Shown: positions 44,927-53,800 of the stretch, piece by piece
Layout: each line of letters starts with the position of its first letter
Position numbering within the stretch: the first letter of the stretch is position 1
Source of the DNA: Lysobacter_C viscosus
GTDB lineage: Bacteria; Pseudomonadota; Gammaproteobacteria; Xanthomonadales; Xanthomonadaceae
DNA length: 64,000 nt
Reading direction: 5' to 3'
NCBI RefSeq assembly: GCF_046600715.1
Contig: NZ_JBJMAV010000001.1
Coordinates: forward strand, 372,001-436,000
Made by a program: the position numbers and the translations under genes
Notes under the pieces: generated by a model
Databases searched by the model: none
Seen by the model: only the letters and a program-made list of their open reading frames with translations
Told to the model about the DNA's origin: nothing

Positions 44927-45796
44927 TCAGCCAGCCAGCGGCATCGTGCGACGCTCCTGCGCGCGGACGATCCTGTCCATGGTCCGCAGGGACTTCTCGC
45001 CCAGCGCAAGGGCGGTATCAACCCAGACCTCGGTGATGCCCATCAGTTCGTCGTAGCCGACCGGCTGCGCGATGCCGCGAACCGCGTTGAGGGCCAGGTA
45101 GGCGTGCGGCGTGCGTTGCTGCTGCCGGATGATCTCGCTCACGGCCGCGGGGCCATCCCCCTTGGGTACCAGCACATCGACCACGCCCATCCGGAACAGC
45201 TCGTCGCTGCTGTGGATGCGGCCCTGCAGGATGAGCTTCTCGGCGACCTGCGGGGTGACCCGCTTGCACAGGAACGAGTACGCGCCCATGCCCGGGAACA
45301 GTCCGAACAGCACTTCCGGCAGGCCCATGTCGACGCCTTCTTCAGCGACGATGGTGTGGCACGACAGGGCAAGTTCCAACCCGCCTCCCAGCGCATCGCC
45401 CTGTACCAGGGCGATGGTCCGGACGTCCCCGCCCAGGCCACCGTGCAGGTGGTGTACGCCGTCGACGCACCGTCGCGCGTAGTCCAGCAGGTGTTCGCGG
45501 TTGCCCGCGCGGATGAGACGGGAAAACAGTGCAAGGTCGCCGCCCAGGTTGAACGCGCCCGCGTCGGAAGCGAGCACCACGTGCCGGAGCCGACCTGATT
45601 GGCGCTGGCCATCGCGCAGGGTGATCGATGACAGGTAACTCCACATGTCGTCCATGAGTTCGGTGCGGAAGCAGGGCCGGGCTCCCTGTCCGGCATCGGC
45701 GTGCATGTAGAGCCAGTGCGTGTCGCACTGGGGGTCCGATTCAACGCGAAGGGTGGGATAGGGACGGGTGCGGTGCAGCTTCTCGATCTGGCTCAT
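44927..45796 (-). CDS. rpfF: RpfF, DSF synthase (crotonase family)
   Basis: Makes the cis-2-unsaturated fatty acid signal DSF by dehydrating a 3-hydroxyacyl-ACP and releasing the acid by thioester cleavage. 289 residues from ATG 45796, with GGAGG eight bases upstream. Crotonase fold; the two catalytic Glu fall at E141 (GGGLELALSC) and E161 (GLPEVLFGLFPGMGAY), the same numbers as in Xanthomonas campestris RpfF. Convergent with rpfC and separated from upstream rpfB by an intrinsic terminator, so it should have its own promoter in 45797-45910. Confidence 0.95.
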   Translation of the reverse strand: MSQIEKLHRTRPYPTLRVESDPQCDTHWLYMHADAGQGARPCFRTELMDDMWSYLSSITLRDGQRQSGRLRHVVLASDAGAFNLGGDLALFSRLIRAGNREHLLDYARRCVDGVHHLHGGLGGDVRTIALVQGDALGGGLELALSCHTIVAEEGVDMGLPEVLFGLFPGMGAYSFLCKRVTPQVAEKLILQGRIHSSDELFRMGVVDVLVPKGDGPAAVSEIIRQQQRTPHAYLALNAVRGIAQPVGYDELMGITEVWVDTALALGEKSLRTMDRIVRAQERRTMPLAG

Positions 45797-45910
45797 GGTG
45801 CGGTCCTCCGGAGTCGCCGACCGCATGCTGCGTGGGCGCGGCCGGCCGGTGAAGCCCACGCGGCGATGCTACACCCGGGGTCAAGGACACATGAGGACGG
45901 GCCGCCCAAC

Positions 45911-45936
45911 AAAAAGGCCCCTCGATGAGGGGCCTT
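45911..45936 (-). terminator. Rho-independent terminator of rpfB
   Basis: On the minus strand GGCCCCTC, loop ATC, GAGGGGCC, then TTTTT. It sits 23 bases after the rpfB stop and before the rpfF start, isolating the two genes. Confidence 0.88.
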
Positions 45937-45958
45937 CCGGGTAATGCAAGCGGATCGC

Positions 45959-47635
45959 TCAGGCGCCAGGTTCGTCGCGCAACTCACGGCGCAGGATCTT
46001 GCCGACGTTGGTCTTGGGCAGCTCCTGGCGGAACTCCACCGTGCGCGGCTGCTTGTAGCCGGTGAGGTTGGCGCGGGCATGGGCCTTGACCTGCTCTTCG
46101 GTGAGGGCAGGGTCCTTCTTGACAATCACCACCTTCACCGCTTCGCCGGACTTCTCGTCGGCAACGCCGACGGCGGCCACCTCGAGCACGCCCGGCATCA
46201 TCGCGATCACGTCCTCGACCTCGTTGGGGTACACGTTGAAACCCGAGACCAGGATCATGTCCTTCTTGCGGTCGACGATATAGAAGAAACCGTTCTCGTC
46301 CATGCGTGCCATGTCGCCGGTATGCAGCCAGCCATCGGCATCCATGACCTGCTGCGTTTCCTCCGGGCGGTTCCAGTAGCCCTTCATCACCTGCGGACCC
46401 TTGATGCACAGCTCGCCCACTTCGCCCGCGGGTAGCATGCGGCCGTCCTCATCCTTGACGCAGGCATCGGTGGACGGGATCGGCAGGCCGATCGCACCGT
46501 TGTAATCGGCCAGGTCCATCGGGTTGATGCAGGCGGCCGGCGAGGTTTCGGTCAGCCCATAGGCTTCCACCAGGGTGTTGCCCGTCAGCTTCTTCCAGCG
46601 TTCGGCGACCGAGCGCTGCACGGCCATGCCACCGCCGAGGGTGAGGTGCAGCCGTGAGAAGTCGACCTCTTCGATGCCGGGCGTGTTGAGCAGGCCGTTG
46701 AACAGCGTGTTGACGCCGGTGATGGCGGTGAACGGGACGCTCTTGAGTTCCTTCACGAACGCCGGCATGTCGCGCGGGTTGGTGATCATGTGGTTGAGGC
46801 CGCCGAACTTCATGAAGACCAGCCCGTTCGCCGTCAACGCGAAGATGTGGTACAGCGGCAGCGCGGTGATGATGACCTCTTCACCCATCCGGACGTTGGT
46901 GCCGATCCAGGCCGAGGCCTGCTGCATGTTGGCGACCAGGTTCCGGTGGGTCAGCATCGCGCCCTTGGCCACGCCGGTGGTGCCCCCGGTGTACTGGAGG
47001 AACGCGATGTCCGCGGGCTTGATGTCCATGGGTTGAAGCGTGTGCTTGTCGCCGAGCGCCAGCGCATCCTTGAAGCGGATGGCACCGGGCAGGCGGTGTT
47101 CCGGCACCATCTTCTTGACGTGCTTGAGTACGAAATTGACGATCGCGCCCTTCGGGAAAGCCAGCATGTCCCCCAGGCCGGTGGTGATGACCTGCTTGAT
47201 CTGGGTGTCGGCAAGCACCTCTTCCACGACCGAACCGAAATTGTCGAGCACCAGGATCGCGCTGGTGCCGGAGTCCACCAGCTGGTGGCGCAACTCGCGC
47301 GGGGTGTACATCGGGTTGGTGTTCACCACCGTCAGCCCGGCACGCAGGATGCCGAAGGTCGCGATCGGGTATTGAAGGCAATTGGGCAGCATGATCGCGA
47401 CGCGATCGCCCTTCTTTAGCTGTAGTTCGCCCAGCAGGTACGCCGCGAACCGCGCACTCAGTTCGTCGATCTCGCCGTAGGTCAGCGTCTTGCCGAGGTT
47501 CGAAAACGCCGGGCGGTCGCGGTAGTTGGCAATGGCGTTCTCGAGCACCGAGACGATCGACGGGTATTCATCAACATCGATCTGCGACGGTACTCCGGCC
47601 GGATACTGGGCCAGCCACGGACGGTCATTGCTCAT
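45959..47635 (-). CDS. rpfB: RpfB, long-chain fatty acyl-CoA ligase
   Basis: AMP-forming ligase that activates free fatty acids; in Xanthomonas RpfB is linked to DSF turnover and to recycling of fatty acids released by RpfF. 558 residues from ATG 47635 (SNDRPWLAQYPAGVP). Adenylation motifs: P-loop YTGGTTGVAKGAM, EAYGLTETSP, GWLHTGD, and the C-terminal lysine in PKTNVGKILRREL. The frame stays open above the ATG through a duplicated TGCGTGTCGGA-like segment but lacks family residues there. A terminator follows it. General FadD activity cannot be separated from the rpf role by sequence; the neighbourhood favours rpfB. Confidence 0.93.
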   Translation of the reverse strand: MSNDRPWLAQYPAGVPSQIDVDEYPSIVSVLENAIANYRDRPAFSNLGKTLTYGEIDELSARFAAYLLGELQLKKGDRVAIMLPNCLQYPIATFGILRAGLTVVNTNPMYTPRELRHQLVDSGTSAILVLDNFGSVVEEVLADTQIKQVITTGLGDMLAFPKGAIVNFVLKHVKKMVPEHRLPGAIRFKDALALGDKHTLQPMDIKPADIAFLQYTGGTTGVAKGAMLTHRNLVANMQQASAWIGTNVRMGEEVIITALPLYHIFALTANGLVFMKFGGLNHMITNPRDMPAFVKELKSVPFTAITGVNTLFNGLLNTPGIEEVDFSRLHLTLGGGMAVQRSVAERWKKLTGNTLVEAYGLTETSPAACINPMDLADYNGAIGLPIPSTDACVKDEDGRMLPAGEVGELCIKGPQVMKGYWNRPEETQQVMDADGWLHTGDMARMDENGFFYIVDRKKDMILVSGFNVYPNEVEDVIAMMPGVLEVAAVGVADEKSGEAVKVVIVKKDPALTEEQVKAHARANLTGYKQPRTVEFRQELPKTNVGKILRRELRDEPGA

Positions 47636-47751
47636 TGCGATCCCCTTAGAGTGCGTGTCGGAATGCGTGTTGGAGTTCGTTTCCAAGTGCGGCCGGTCAA
47701 TGCCGACACGGCAGCCCCTGCCGGATGCGCCGGCGTACGGAGCCGCTCGAT

Positions 47752-47767
47752 TGGAGCATAGGCTCCA
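47752..47767. promoter_or_regulatory. Inverted repeat in rpfB/lipoprotein divergent region
   Basis: TGGAGC-ATAG-GCTCCA, perfect 6-base arms, about midway between the starts of rpfB and the divergent lipoprotein gene. A further GCGCTCCA copy of one arm is 16 bases to the right. Could be an operator for either gene. Confidence 0.35.
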
Positions 47768-47837
47768 TGGGCTGGCAAGGCGCTCCAACGCGTGTTCGTG
47801 GCAGCATGGTGCGGTGTCGGATGGGAGCGTGGAAGCA

Positions 47838-48302
47838 ATGGCAGTGATGCGTGGGACGTCGCAAGAATGGTTTGGCGCTGCTGTGTCGTGGGCCGCCCTT
47901 CTGGCCTGCGCCGTCATGCTCGGCGCGTGCTCCAGCCCGCCTCCCGAGCAGCGCCTTCGCGACGCCATGGGCGGTGTGCAGCAGGCCATCGAGAAACGCG
48001 ACGCCGCAGGGCTGTCCGCGCACCTGGCGGATGATTTCGTGGGTCCGGACGGAATGGACCGTGACGGCGCACGGCGGCTGGCACTGGTGTTGTTTCGCCG
48101 CCACCGCAACGTGGGCATGACGCTGGGGCCGCCGGACATCCAGGTCCAGGGCGATCACGCCACGGTGACGTTCACCGCGGTGCTCACGGGGGGCGCGGGT
48201 GCGTTGCCCGAATCGGCCCGGGTGCAGCACGTGACCACCGGCTGGCGCGAGGACGGCGGGGAGTGGCGACTGACCAGTGCACACTGGGACCGTAGGCGCT
48301 GA
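47838..48302 (+). CDS. NTF2-like (DUF4440-type) lipoprotein
   Basis: 154 residues from ATG 47838 (alternative ATG 47847). Signal segment ends VMLGAC with lipidated C31. The mature part has the cone-shaped SnoaL/NTF2-like pattern: an amphipathic helix GGVQQAIEKRDAAGLSAHLA, a DDFVGPDGMDRDGA turn, then beta strands ending GEWRLTSAHWD. Such domains bind small ligands or serve as structural units; no catalytic residues can be named. Divergent from rpfB and followed by a terminator serving the opposite strand. Function unknown. Confidence 0.72.
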   Translation: MAVMRGTSQEWFGAAVSWAALLACAVMLGACSSPPPEQRLRDAMGGVQQAIEKRDAAGLSAHLADDFVGPDGMDRDGARRLALVLFRRHRNVGMTLGPPDIQVQGDHATVTFTAVLTGGAGALPESARVQHVTTGWREDGGEWRLTSAHWDRRR

Positions 48303-48433
48303 CCGAGTTCACCCTCGGGTCGAGGGTGGCGTGGCATGCGTGGGTAGCCCGTGCATCGCGCAACCTGCCGGCCACGCCCGATCCGCATCCCGCGGCCCCA
48401 CGGCGGATGAACGATCGCCGATGCCCAGGAAAC

Positions 48434-48457
48434 AAAAAGCCCGCGACTGGGCGGGCT
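48434..48457 (-). terminator. Rho-independent terminator after the cytochrome c genes
   Basis: Minus strand AGCCCGC, loop CCAGTC, GCGGGCT, then TTTTG. 33 bases past the stop of the cytochrome lipoprotein gene. Confidence 0.8.
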
Positions 48458-48489
48458 CATGTGTTCCTGTCACGTCAACGACGCACGCG

Positions 48490-48942
48490 TCAGTTGTGCG
48501 CGCCTTCCAGCGTGGTCAGCTGCGACTCGCGTGAACCGAAGTACACGGCAAGGTCGGAGATCTGCTGGTCGGTGAGCCCGGCGGCCTGGCTCGACATCAG
48601 CGCGTGGGCGCGCTGGCCGTCGCGGTACTGCTCCAGCGCGTGGGCGAGGTAGTCGTAATACTGGCCGCCCAGTTTCGGGTAGGTCGCATCGATCGGCGCA
48701 TTGCCGTCGACTCCGTGGCAATCAACGCACGACTGGCCGGTGGCGGCGCCCTTGGCGTTGGCCAGTTGCTCGCCGGCGGCGACGTTGCCGGCAGGCAGGC
48801 CGGCCGAGGACGAGGTGGGCGCGGCAGCGGCGGCGCCCTCAGGCGGCGTCTCAGGCGAGGAACACGCCGACAGGGCGAGCGTCGCGGCCAGCACGATCAT
48901 CGCGGCGCCCGGGGTGGTGCGGGGGGTCGTCTTGGACGTCAT
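48490..48942 (-). CDS. Class I cytochrome c lipoprotein
   Basis: 150 residues. Lipoprotein signal ending LSAC (C27), an Ala/Pro/Ser linker, then a single haem-binding site C72-V-D-C75-H76 with a distal Met in HALMSSQ. The C-terminal helix ISDLAVYFGS is typical of c5/c555-like cytochromes. Membrane-anchored periplasmic electron carrier; partner oxidase or reductase not in the window. Ten bases downstream of the next cytochrome gene, with which it forms an operon. Confidence 0.88.
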   Translation of the reverse strand: MTSKTTPRTTPGAAMIVLAATLALSACSSPETPPEGAAAAAPTSSSAGLPAGNVAAGEQLANAKGAATGQSCVDCHGVDGNAPIDATYPKLGGQYYDYLAHALEQYRDGQRAHALMSSQAAGLTDQQISDLAVYFGSRESQLTTLEGAHN

Positions 48943-48952
48943 GGTCGGGTGC

Positions 48953-49324
48953 TCACTTCAGGGTCGAGAGGAACGCGGCGATGTCGGCGATGTCCTGCTC
49001 GGAGAAGCTCTGCGCCTGCGCCTGCATCGTCGGATGGTTCCGCGTGCCGTTCTTGTAGTCGGTCAGCGCGTTGCGCAGGTACTGCGCGGACTGGCCACCG
49101 ATCTTGGGCACGTGGAAGTTCGGGTAGGCATTCTTGTAGCCGTCGATCCCGTGGCAGCCCTGGCAGGTGTACGTCAGCAGCCGGCCGTTCGCGACGCTGT
49201 TACCGGTGGCTTCGGCCGATCCGGTCGCGGAGGTGGTCGCTTCGGCGGGAGTGTCCTGGGCCATCGCGCCGGGGGCAATGGCACCCAGGGCGAGGCAGGC
49301 GGCGATCGTGAGCGGTCGCATCAT
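48953..49324 (-). CDS. Periplasmic class I cytochrome c
   Basis: 123 residues, ATG 49324 followed by a second ATG. Cleavable signal peptide (IAACLALGAIAPGAMA-Q), haem site C54-Q-G-C57-H58, KIGGQSAQYLRNAL, distal Met in HPTMQAQ and a final helix DIADIAAFLSTL. This is a half-size relative of cytochrome c4. Soluble partner of the adjacent lipoprotein cytochrome; both probably shuttle electrons to a terminal oxidase. A -10-like TATACT lies 100 bp upstream on the minus strand. Confidence 0.88.
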   Translation of the reverse strand: MMRPLTIAACLALGAIAPGAMAQDTPAEATTSATGSAEATGNSVANGRLLTYTCQGCHGIDGYKNAYPNFHVPKIGGQSAQYLRNALTDYKNGTRNHPTMQAQAQSFSEQDIADIAAFLSTLK

Positions 49325-49698
49325 GTCGTTGTCCGCAATCTCTTTGGCTGGCGAAGGATAATGGCTGGCATCTGCGCGGTACTGCGGGGCAACCCGATGA
49401 CTGCCCGAGCGCACAAGTCGCCCAGTATAGCCCGCGGGCAGATTCCAACGAAGAGGTACGCAGCCAGGGCGCCGGACACCCGCATCAGGGGGCGGGCCTG
49501 GGCCGGGCCGGCGGGCACGATGCCGGCAGTCACCATGACCTTCGGCGGATGCTGCCTGCGTTGCTGGTGATATACCTTCATACAACACCGACATACGCCT
49601 GACGTCCGACCGGTCTCCCAGCGCAGCGAAAGCCGCAGCGGCGGGGTCGGCCACGCCGGCAGGCACTCCAACACGTACTTACCTATCGGGGCCCCACC
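49325..49698. other. Divergent intergenic region, cytochrome c / RND operon
   Basis: 374 bp with no convincing gene. On the minus strand TATACT (49429-49424) may be the -10 of the cytochrome pair, though its -35 is poor. Near 49565-49600 an AT-richer stretch (GGTGATATACC, CATACAAC) is the likely promoter/operator area of the RND operon; GGT-GATAT-ACC is a small dyad, but no known TetR- or MarR-type site is matched. Confidence 0.5.
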
Positions 49699-50865
49699 AT
49701 GCGTTATTCCATCCCGTTCCGCCGCCAGCCTGTACTGGTGCGCGCCCTTGCCCTCGCGCTGGCCGGCACGCTTGCCCTGACCGCCTGCAAGGGCGGAGAA
49801 GGCGCCGCCGACGCCAAGCCCGGGGAAGCCGCCGAAGAGGAAGTCGTGCCGGTGGAAGTCGCCGCGGCCTCGCTTCGCGCTGTCGCCGCCAGCTACACCG
49901 GCACCGCGCCGCTGGAGGCGATCGGTGAATCGCAGGTGGTCGCCAAGACCTCGGGCGTGGCGCTGCAGGTGATGGTGGAAGAGGGCGACATGGTGCGGGC
50001 GGGCCAGACACTGGTTCGCCTCGATGCGGACCGTGCCCGCCTCCAGGCGACGCAGACGGCGGCGCAGGTGGCCAAGCTGCAGAACAACTTCGAGCGCTCC
50101 CGCAAGTTGGCCGAGCAGCAGTTGCTCAGCGCCAGCGACCACGACCAGATCAAGTACGACCTGGCCAACGCACGCGCGGCCAATCGCCTGGCCAACCTCG
50201 AGGTGTCCTACTCGGCGGTGACCGCACCGATCTCGGGCGTGGTCGCGTCGCGTTCCATCAAGACGGGCAATTTCGTCCAGATCAATACGCCGATCTTCCG
50301 GATCGTGGACACCTCGCAGCTCGAGGCAGTGCTGAACGTGCCCGAGCGCGAACTGGCGACCCTCAAGCCGGGGCTGCCGGTGCAACTGGCGGTGGATTCG
50401 CTGCCGGGCCAGGCCTTCACCGGGCGCGTGGACCGCGTGGCGCCCGTCGTGGACGCCGGCAGCGGCACCTTCCGGGTGATCTGTGCATTCGAAGGGGGTG
50501 GCCTGTTGCAGCCTGGCATGTTCGGCCGCATCAGCATCGCCTACGACCAGCGCGCCAACGCGCTGACGGTGCCGCGAATCGCCTTGCTGGATGGCGAGGG
50601 TGACCCGGCAGTGTTCGTCGTACGCGGTGGCAAGGCCATGCGCGTGCCGGTGAAGCTGGGCTACGTCGACGGCCAATGGGTTGAAGTGCGCGAGGGCATC
50701 AAGCCGGGCGAACAGGTCGTGGTGGCGGGCAAGGCCGCGCTGCGCGACGGCAACAAGGTGCAGGTGGTAGGCCAGCCGGCTGCGGCGAATGTGGCCGCGA
50801 GCAAGCCGGCCGCCCCGGATCCGGCGAGCGACGCCGATGCCGACAACGACGACAACCAGCAGTAA
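49699..50865 (+). CDS. RND efflux periplasmic adaptor lipoprotein
   Basis: Membrane-fusion protein of a tripartite multidrug-type exporter. 388 residues; lipobox LALTAC with C30. Order: lipoyl half-motif (SQVVAKTSGVALQVMVEEGD), short coiled coil (about 115-165), second lipoyl half (APISGVVASRSIKTGNFV), beta barrel (AVLNVPERELATLKPG) and membrane-proximal domain. A low-complexity Ala/Pro/Asp tail ends it. It is 15 bases before the first pump gene. No outer-membrane channel gene is nearby, so a TolC-like protein elsewhere must be used. Confidence 0.92.
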   Translation: MRYSIPFRRQPVLVRALALALAGTLALTACKGGEGAADAKPGEAAEEEVVPVEVAAASLRAVAASYTGTAPLEAIGESQVVAKTSGVALQVMVEEGDMVRAGQTLVRLDADRARLQATQTAAQVAKLQNNFERSRKLAEQQLLSASDHDQIKYDLANARAANRLANLEVSYSAVTAPISGVVASRSIKTGNFVQINTPIFRIVDTSQLEAVLNVPERELATLKPGLPVQLAVDSLPGQAFTGRVDRVAPVVDAGSGTFRVICAFEGGGLLQPGMFGRISIAYDQRANALTVPRIALLDGEGDPAVFVVRGGKAMRVPVKLGYVDGQWVEVREGIKPGEQVVVAGKAALRDGNKVQVVGQPAAANVAASKPAAPDPASDADADNDDNQQ

Positions 50866-50880
50866 TCCCGAGGACGACAC

Positions 50881-53800
50881 GTGAGCGATTCCACGCACAC
50901 CCCGCCGCCGCACGGGAAGGACGGGTTCGATCCCGCGCTGCATCCCCCGGCACCGCCTTTCAACCTGGTCGAGTTCTCCACCCGCCGCCGCGTCACCGTG
51001 GCGATGGTGACCATCAGCTTCCTGCTGTTCGGGCTGCTCGCGCTGGGCAACCTCAAGGTCAACCTGCTACCCGACCTGAGCTATCCCACCCTTACCGTCC
51101 GCACCGAGTACACCGGCGCGGCCCCGGCCGAAATCGAAACGCTGATCAGTGAACCGGTGGAAGAAGCCGTCGGCGTGGTGAAGGGCCTGCGCAAGCTCAA
51201 GTCGGTTTCGCGCACCGGGCAAAGCGACGTGGTGCTCGAGTTCGCCTGGGGCACCAACATGGACCAGGCCACGCTGGACGTGCGCGACAAGATGGAGTCG
51301 CTCAACCTCCCGCTGGAAGCCGCCTCGCCGGTGCTGCTGCGCTTCAATCCCTCCACCGAGCCGATCCTGCGCATCGCCCTGGCCGCCCGGGGTGCGCCGG
51401 ACGCGGGGGAGACCGAGGCCGTGCGCCAGCTGACCGAGCTGCGCCGCTACGCCGACGACGACCTCAAGAAGAAGCTCGAGCCGGTCGAGGGCGTGGCCGC
51501 GGTGAAAGTGGGCGGCGGCCTAGAGGACGAGATACACGTCGACATCGACCAGCAGCGCCTGGCGCAGTTGAACCTGCCCATCGATACCGTGATCCAGCGA
51601 CTGGGCCAGGAGAACGTCAACGTGTCGGGCGGGCGCCTGGAAGAGGGGTCGCAGCGCTACCTCGTGCGTACCGTGAACCAGTTCGCCAGCGTCGAGGAAA
51701 TCCGCGACATGCTGGTCACCACCCAGGGCCCGGATGGCGGCGCCGCGCAGAGCGCGGCCGAGCAGATGGCCCGGGTGGCGGCGGCGAGCGGATCGGCCGA
51801 TACGATGGCCGCGGCGGCATCCGTGCAGAGCGCGTCATCCGGCGGCAATGCCGTGGCCGGTGGCATGCCGGTGCGCCTGCGCGACGTCGCGGACGTGCGC
51901 CAGGGCTACAGGGAACGCGAGGCGATCATCCGGCTGGGTGGCCGCGAGGCGGTCGAGCTGGCGATCTACAAGGAAGGCGATGCCAATACCGTCGCCACGG
52001 CCGATGCCATCGAGGCGCGGCTCGCACAGATCCGCGAGCAGGTGCCTGAAGACATCGAGCTGACCGTCATCGACGACCAGTCGGAGTTCATCCGCCACGC
52101 CATCAGCGACGTGAAGAAGGACGCGGTGATCGGTGGCGCACTGGCGATCCTGATCATCTTCCTGTTCCTGCGCGACGGCTGGAGCACGTTCGTGATCTCG
52201 CTCTCGCTCCCGGTTTCGATCATCACCACGTTCTTCTTCATGGGCCAGCTGGGGCTGAGCCTCAACGTGATGTCGCTGGGCGGCCTGGCGCTGGCAACGG
52301 GCCTGGTGGTGGACGATTCGATCGTTGTCCTGGAATCCATCGCCAAGGCACGCGAACGCGGCCTGGGCGTGCTGGAGGCGGCCATCGTCGGAACCCGCGA
52401 GGTCAGCATGGCCGTCGTCGCATCGACCCTGACCACCATCGCGGTGTTCCTGCCGCTGGTGTTCGTGGAGGGCATTGCCGGCGAACTGTTCCGCGACCAG
52501 GCGCTGACCGTGGCGATCGCGATCGCGATCTCGCTGGTGGTATCGATGACCCTGATCCCGATGCTGAGCGCGCTCAAGGGCCATCCGCCGATGGCGTTCC
52601 CCGAAGAGCCGCCGCACCCCCGTTGGGAGCCCCGCTCCAGACTGCAGAAGCCGGTGGCCATCGCCGGCCGCGGCGCCGGGGCCGGCGTGCGCGGGGCGTT
52701 CTTTGGCCTCGCGTGGGTGTTCGTGCGGGCCTGGCGTGGCCTGGTGGCCGTGGTCAGCCCGGTCATGCGCAAGGCCAGTGACCTGGCGATGGCGCCGTAC
52801 GGGCGTGCCGAGCGCGGCTACCTCAAGGTACTGCCCGCGGCGATGGCCCGTCCCACGCTGGTGCTGGGCACTGCGGCGGGCGCGTTCGCACTGGCGCTGC
52901 TGATGGTGCCGCTGCTGGGAACGGACCTGATCCCGCAGCTGGCGCAGGACCGCTTCGAGATGACCGTCAAGTTGCCACCGGGCACCCCGCTGCGCGACAC
53001 CGACGCCCTGGTCCGCGACCTGCAACGTCGCCATGCCGACGAGCCTGGCGTGCAGGCCCTGTACGGCGTCAGCGGCAGCGGCACGCGCCTGGATGCGAAC
53101 CCGACCGAGAGCGGCGAGAACATCGGCAAGCTGACCGTGGTGATGTCCGACGGTGGCAGCGAGGACGTCGAGGCCGCCACCACCCAGCGCCTGCGCGAGA
53201 GCATGGCCGACCAGGCCGGTGCACAGGTCGACTTCAGCCGCCCGCAGCTGTTCTCGTTCTCCACGCCGCTGGAGATCGAACTGCGCGGCGAGGACCTCGC
53301 GTCGCTGGAGCGGGCGGGCCAGCAGATGGCCGCGATGCTGCGCGACAACCCGCACTACGCCGACGTCAGCTCCACCGTCGAACAGGGGTTCCCGGAGATC
53401 CAGATCCGCTTCGACCAGGATCGTGCGGCCTCGCTGGGCCTGACCACGCGCCAGGTCGCCGACGCAGTGGTCAAGAAGGTGCGCGGGGAAGTGGCCACGC
53501 GCTACAGCTTCCGTGACCGCAAGATCGACGTGCTGGTGCGGGCACAGGAAGCCGATCGCGCCTCGGTGGAGGACATCCGCCAGTTGATCGTGAACCCCGG
53601 CAGCAACCGTCCCGTCAGGCTGTCTGCCGTGGCCGACGTGGTCGCGACCACGGGCCCCAGCGAGATCCACCGCGCCGACCAGACGCGGGTGGCCATCGTG
53701 TCGGCCAACCTGCGCGACATCGACCTGGGTGCAGCGGTTCAGGAAGTCGAACAGATGGTCGCGGCCAATCCGTTGACCGACGTGCGCATGCACATCGGCG

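Noticed and set aside
47636..47700. N-terminal extension of RpfB through the Thr-His-Ser repeat
   Set aside because: The frame is open but the residues come from the 12-bp direct repeat and are absent from the family; ATG 47635 is the natural start.
49372..49570. Plus-strand open frame in the cytochrome/RND divergent gap
   Set aside because: No ribosome site, no family features and it is the tail of a longer shadow frame over the cytochrome genes.
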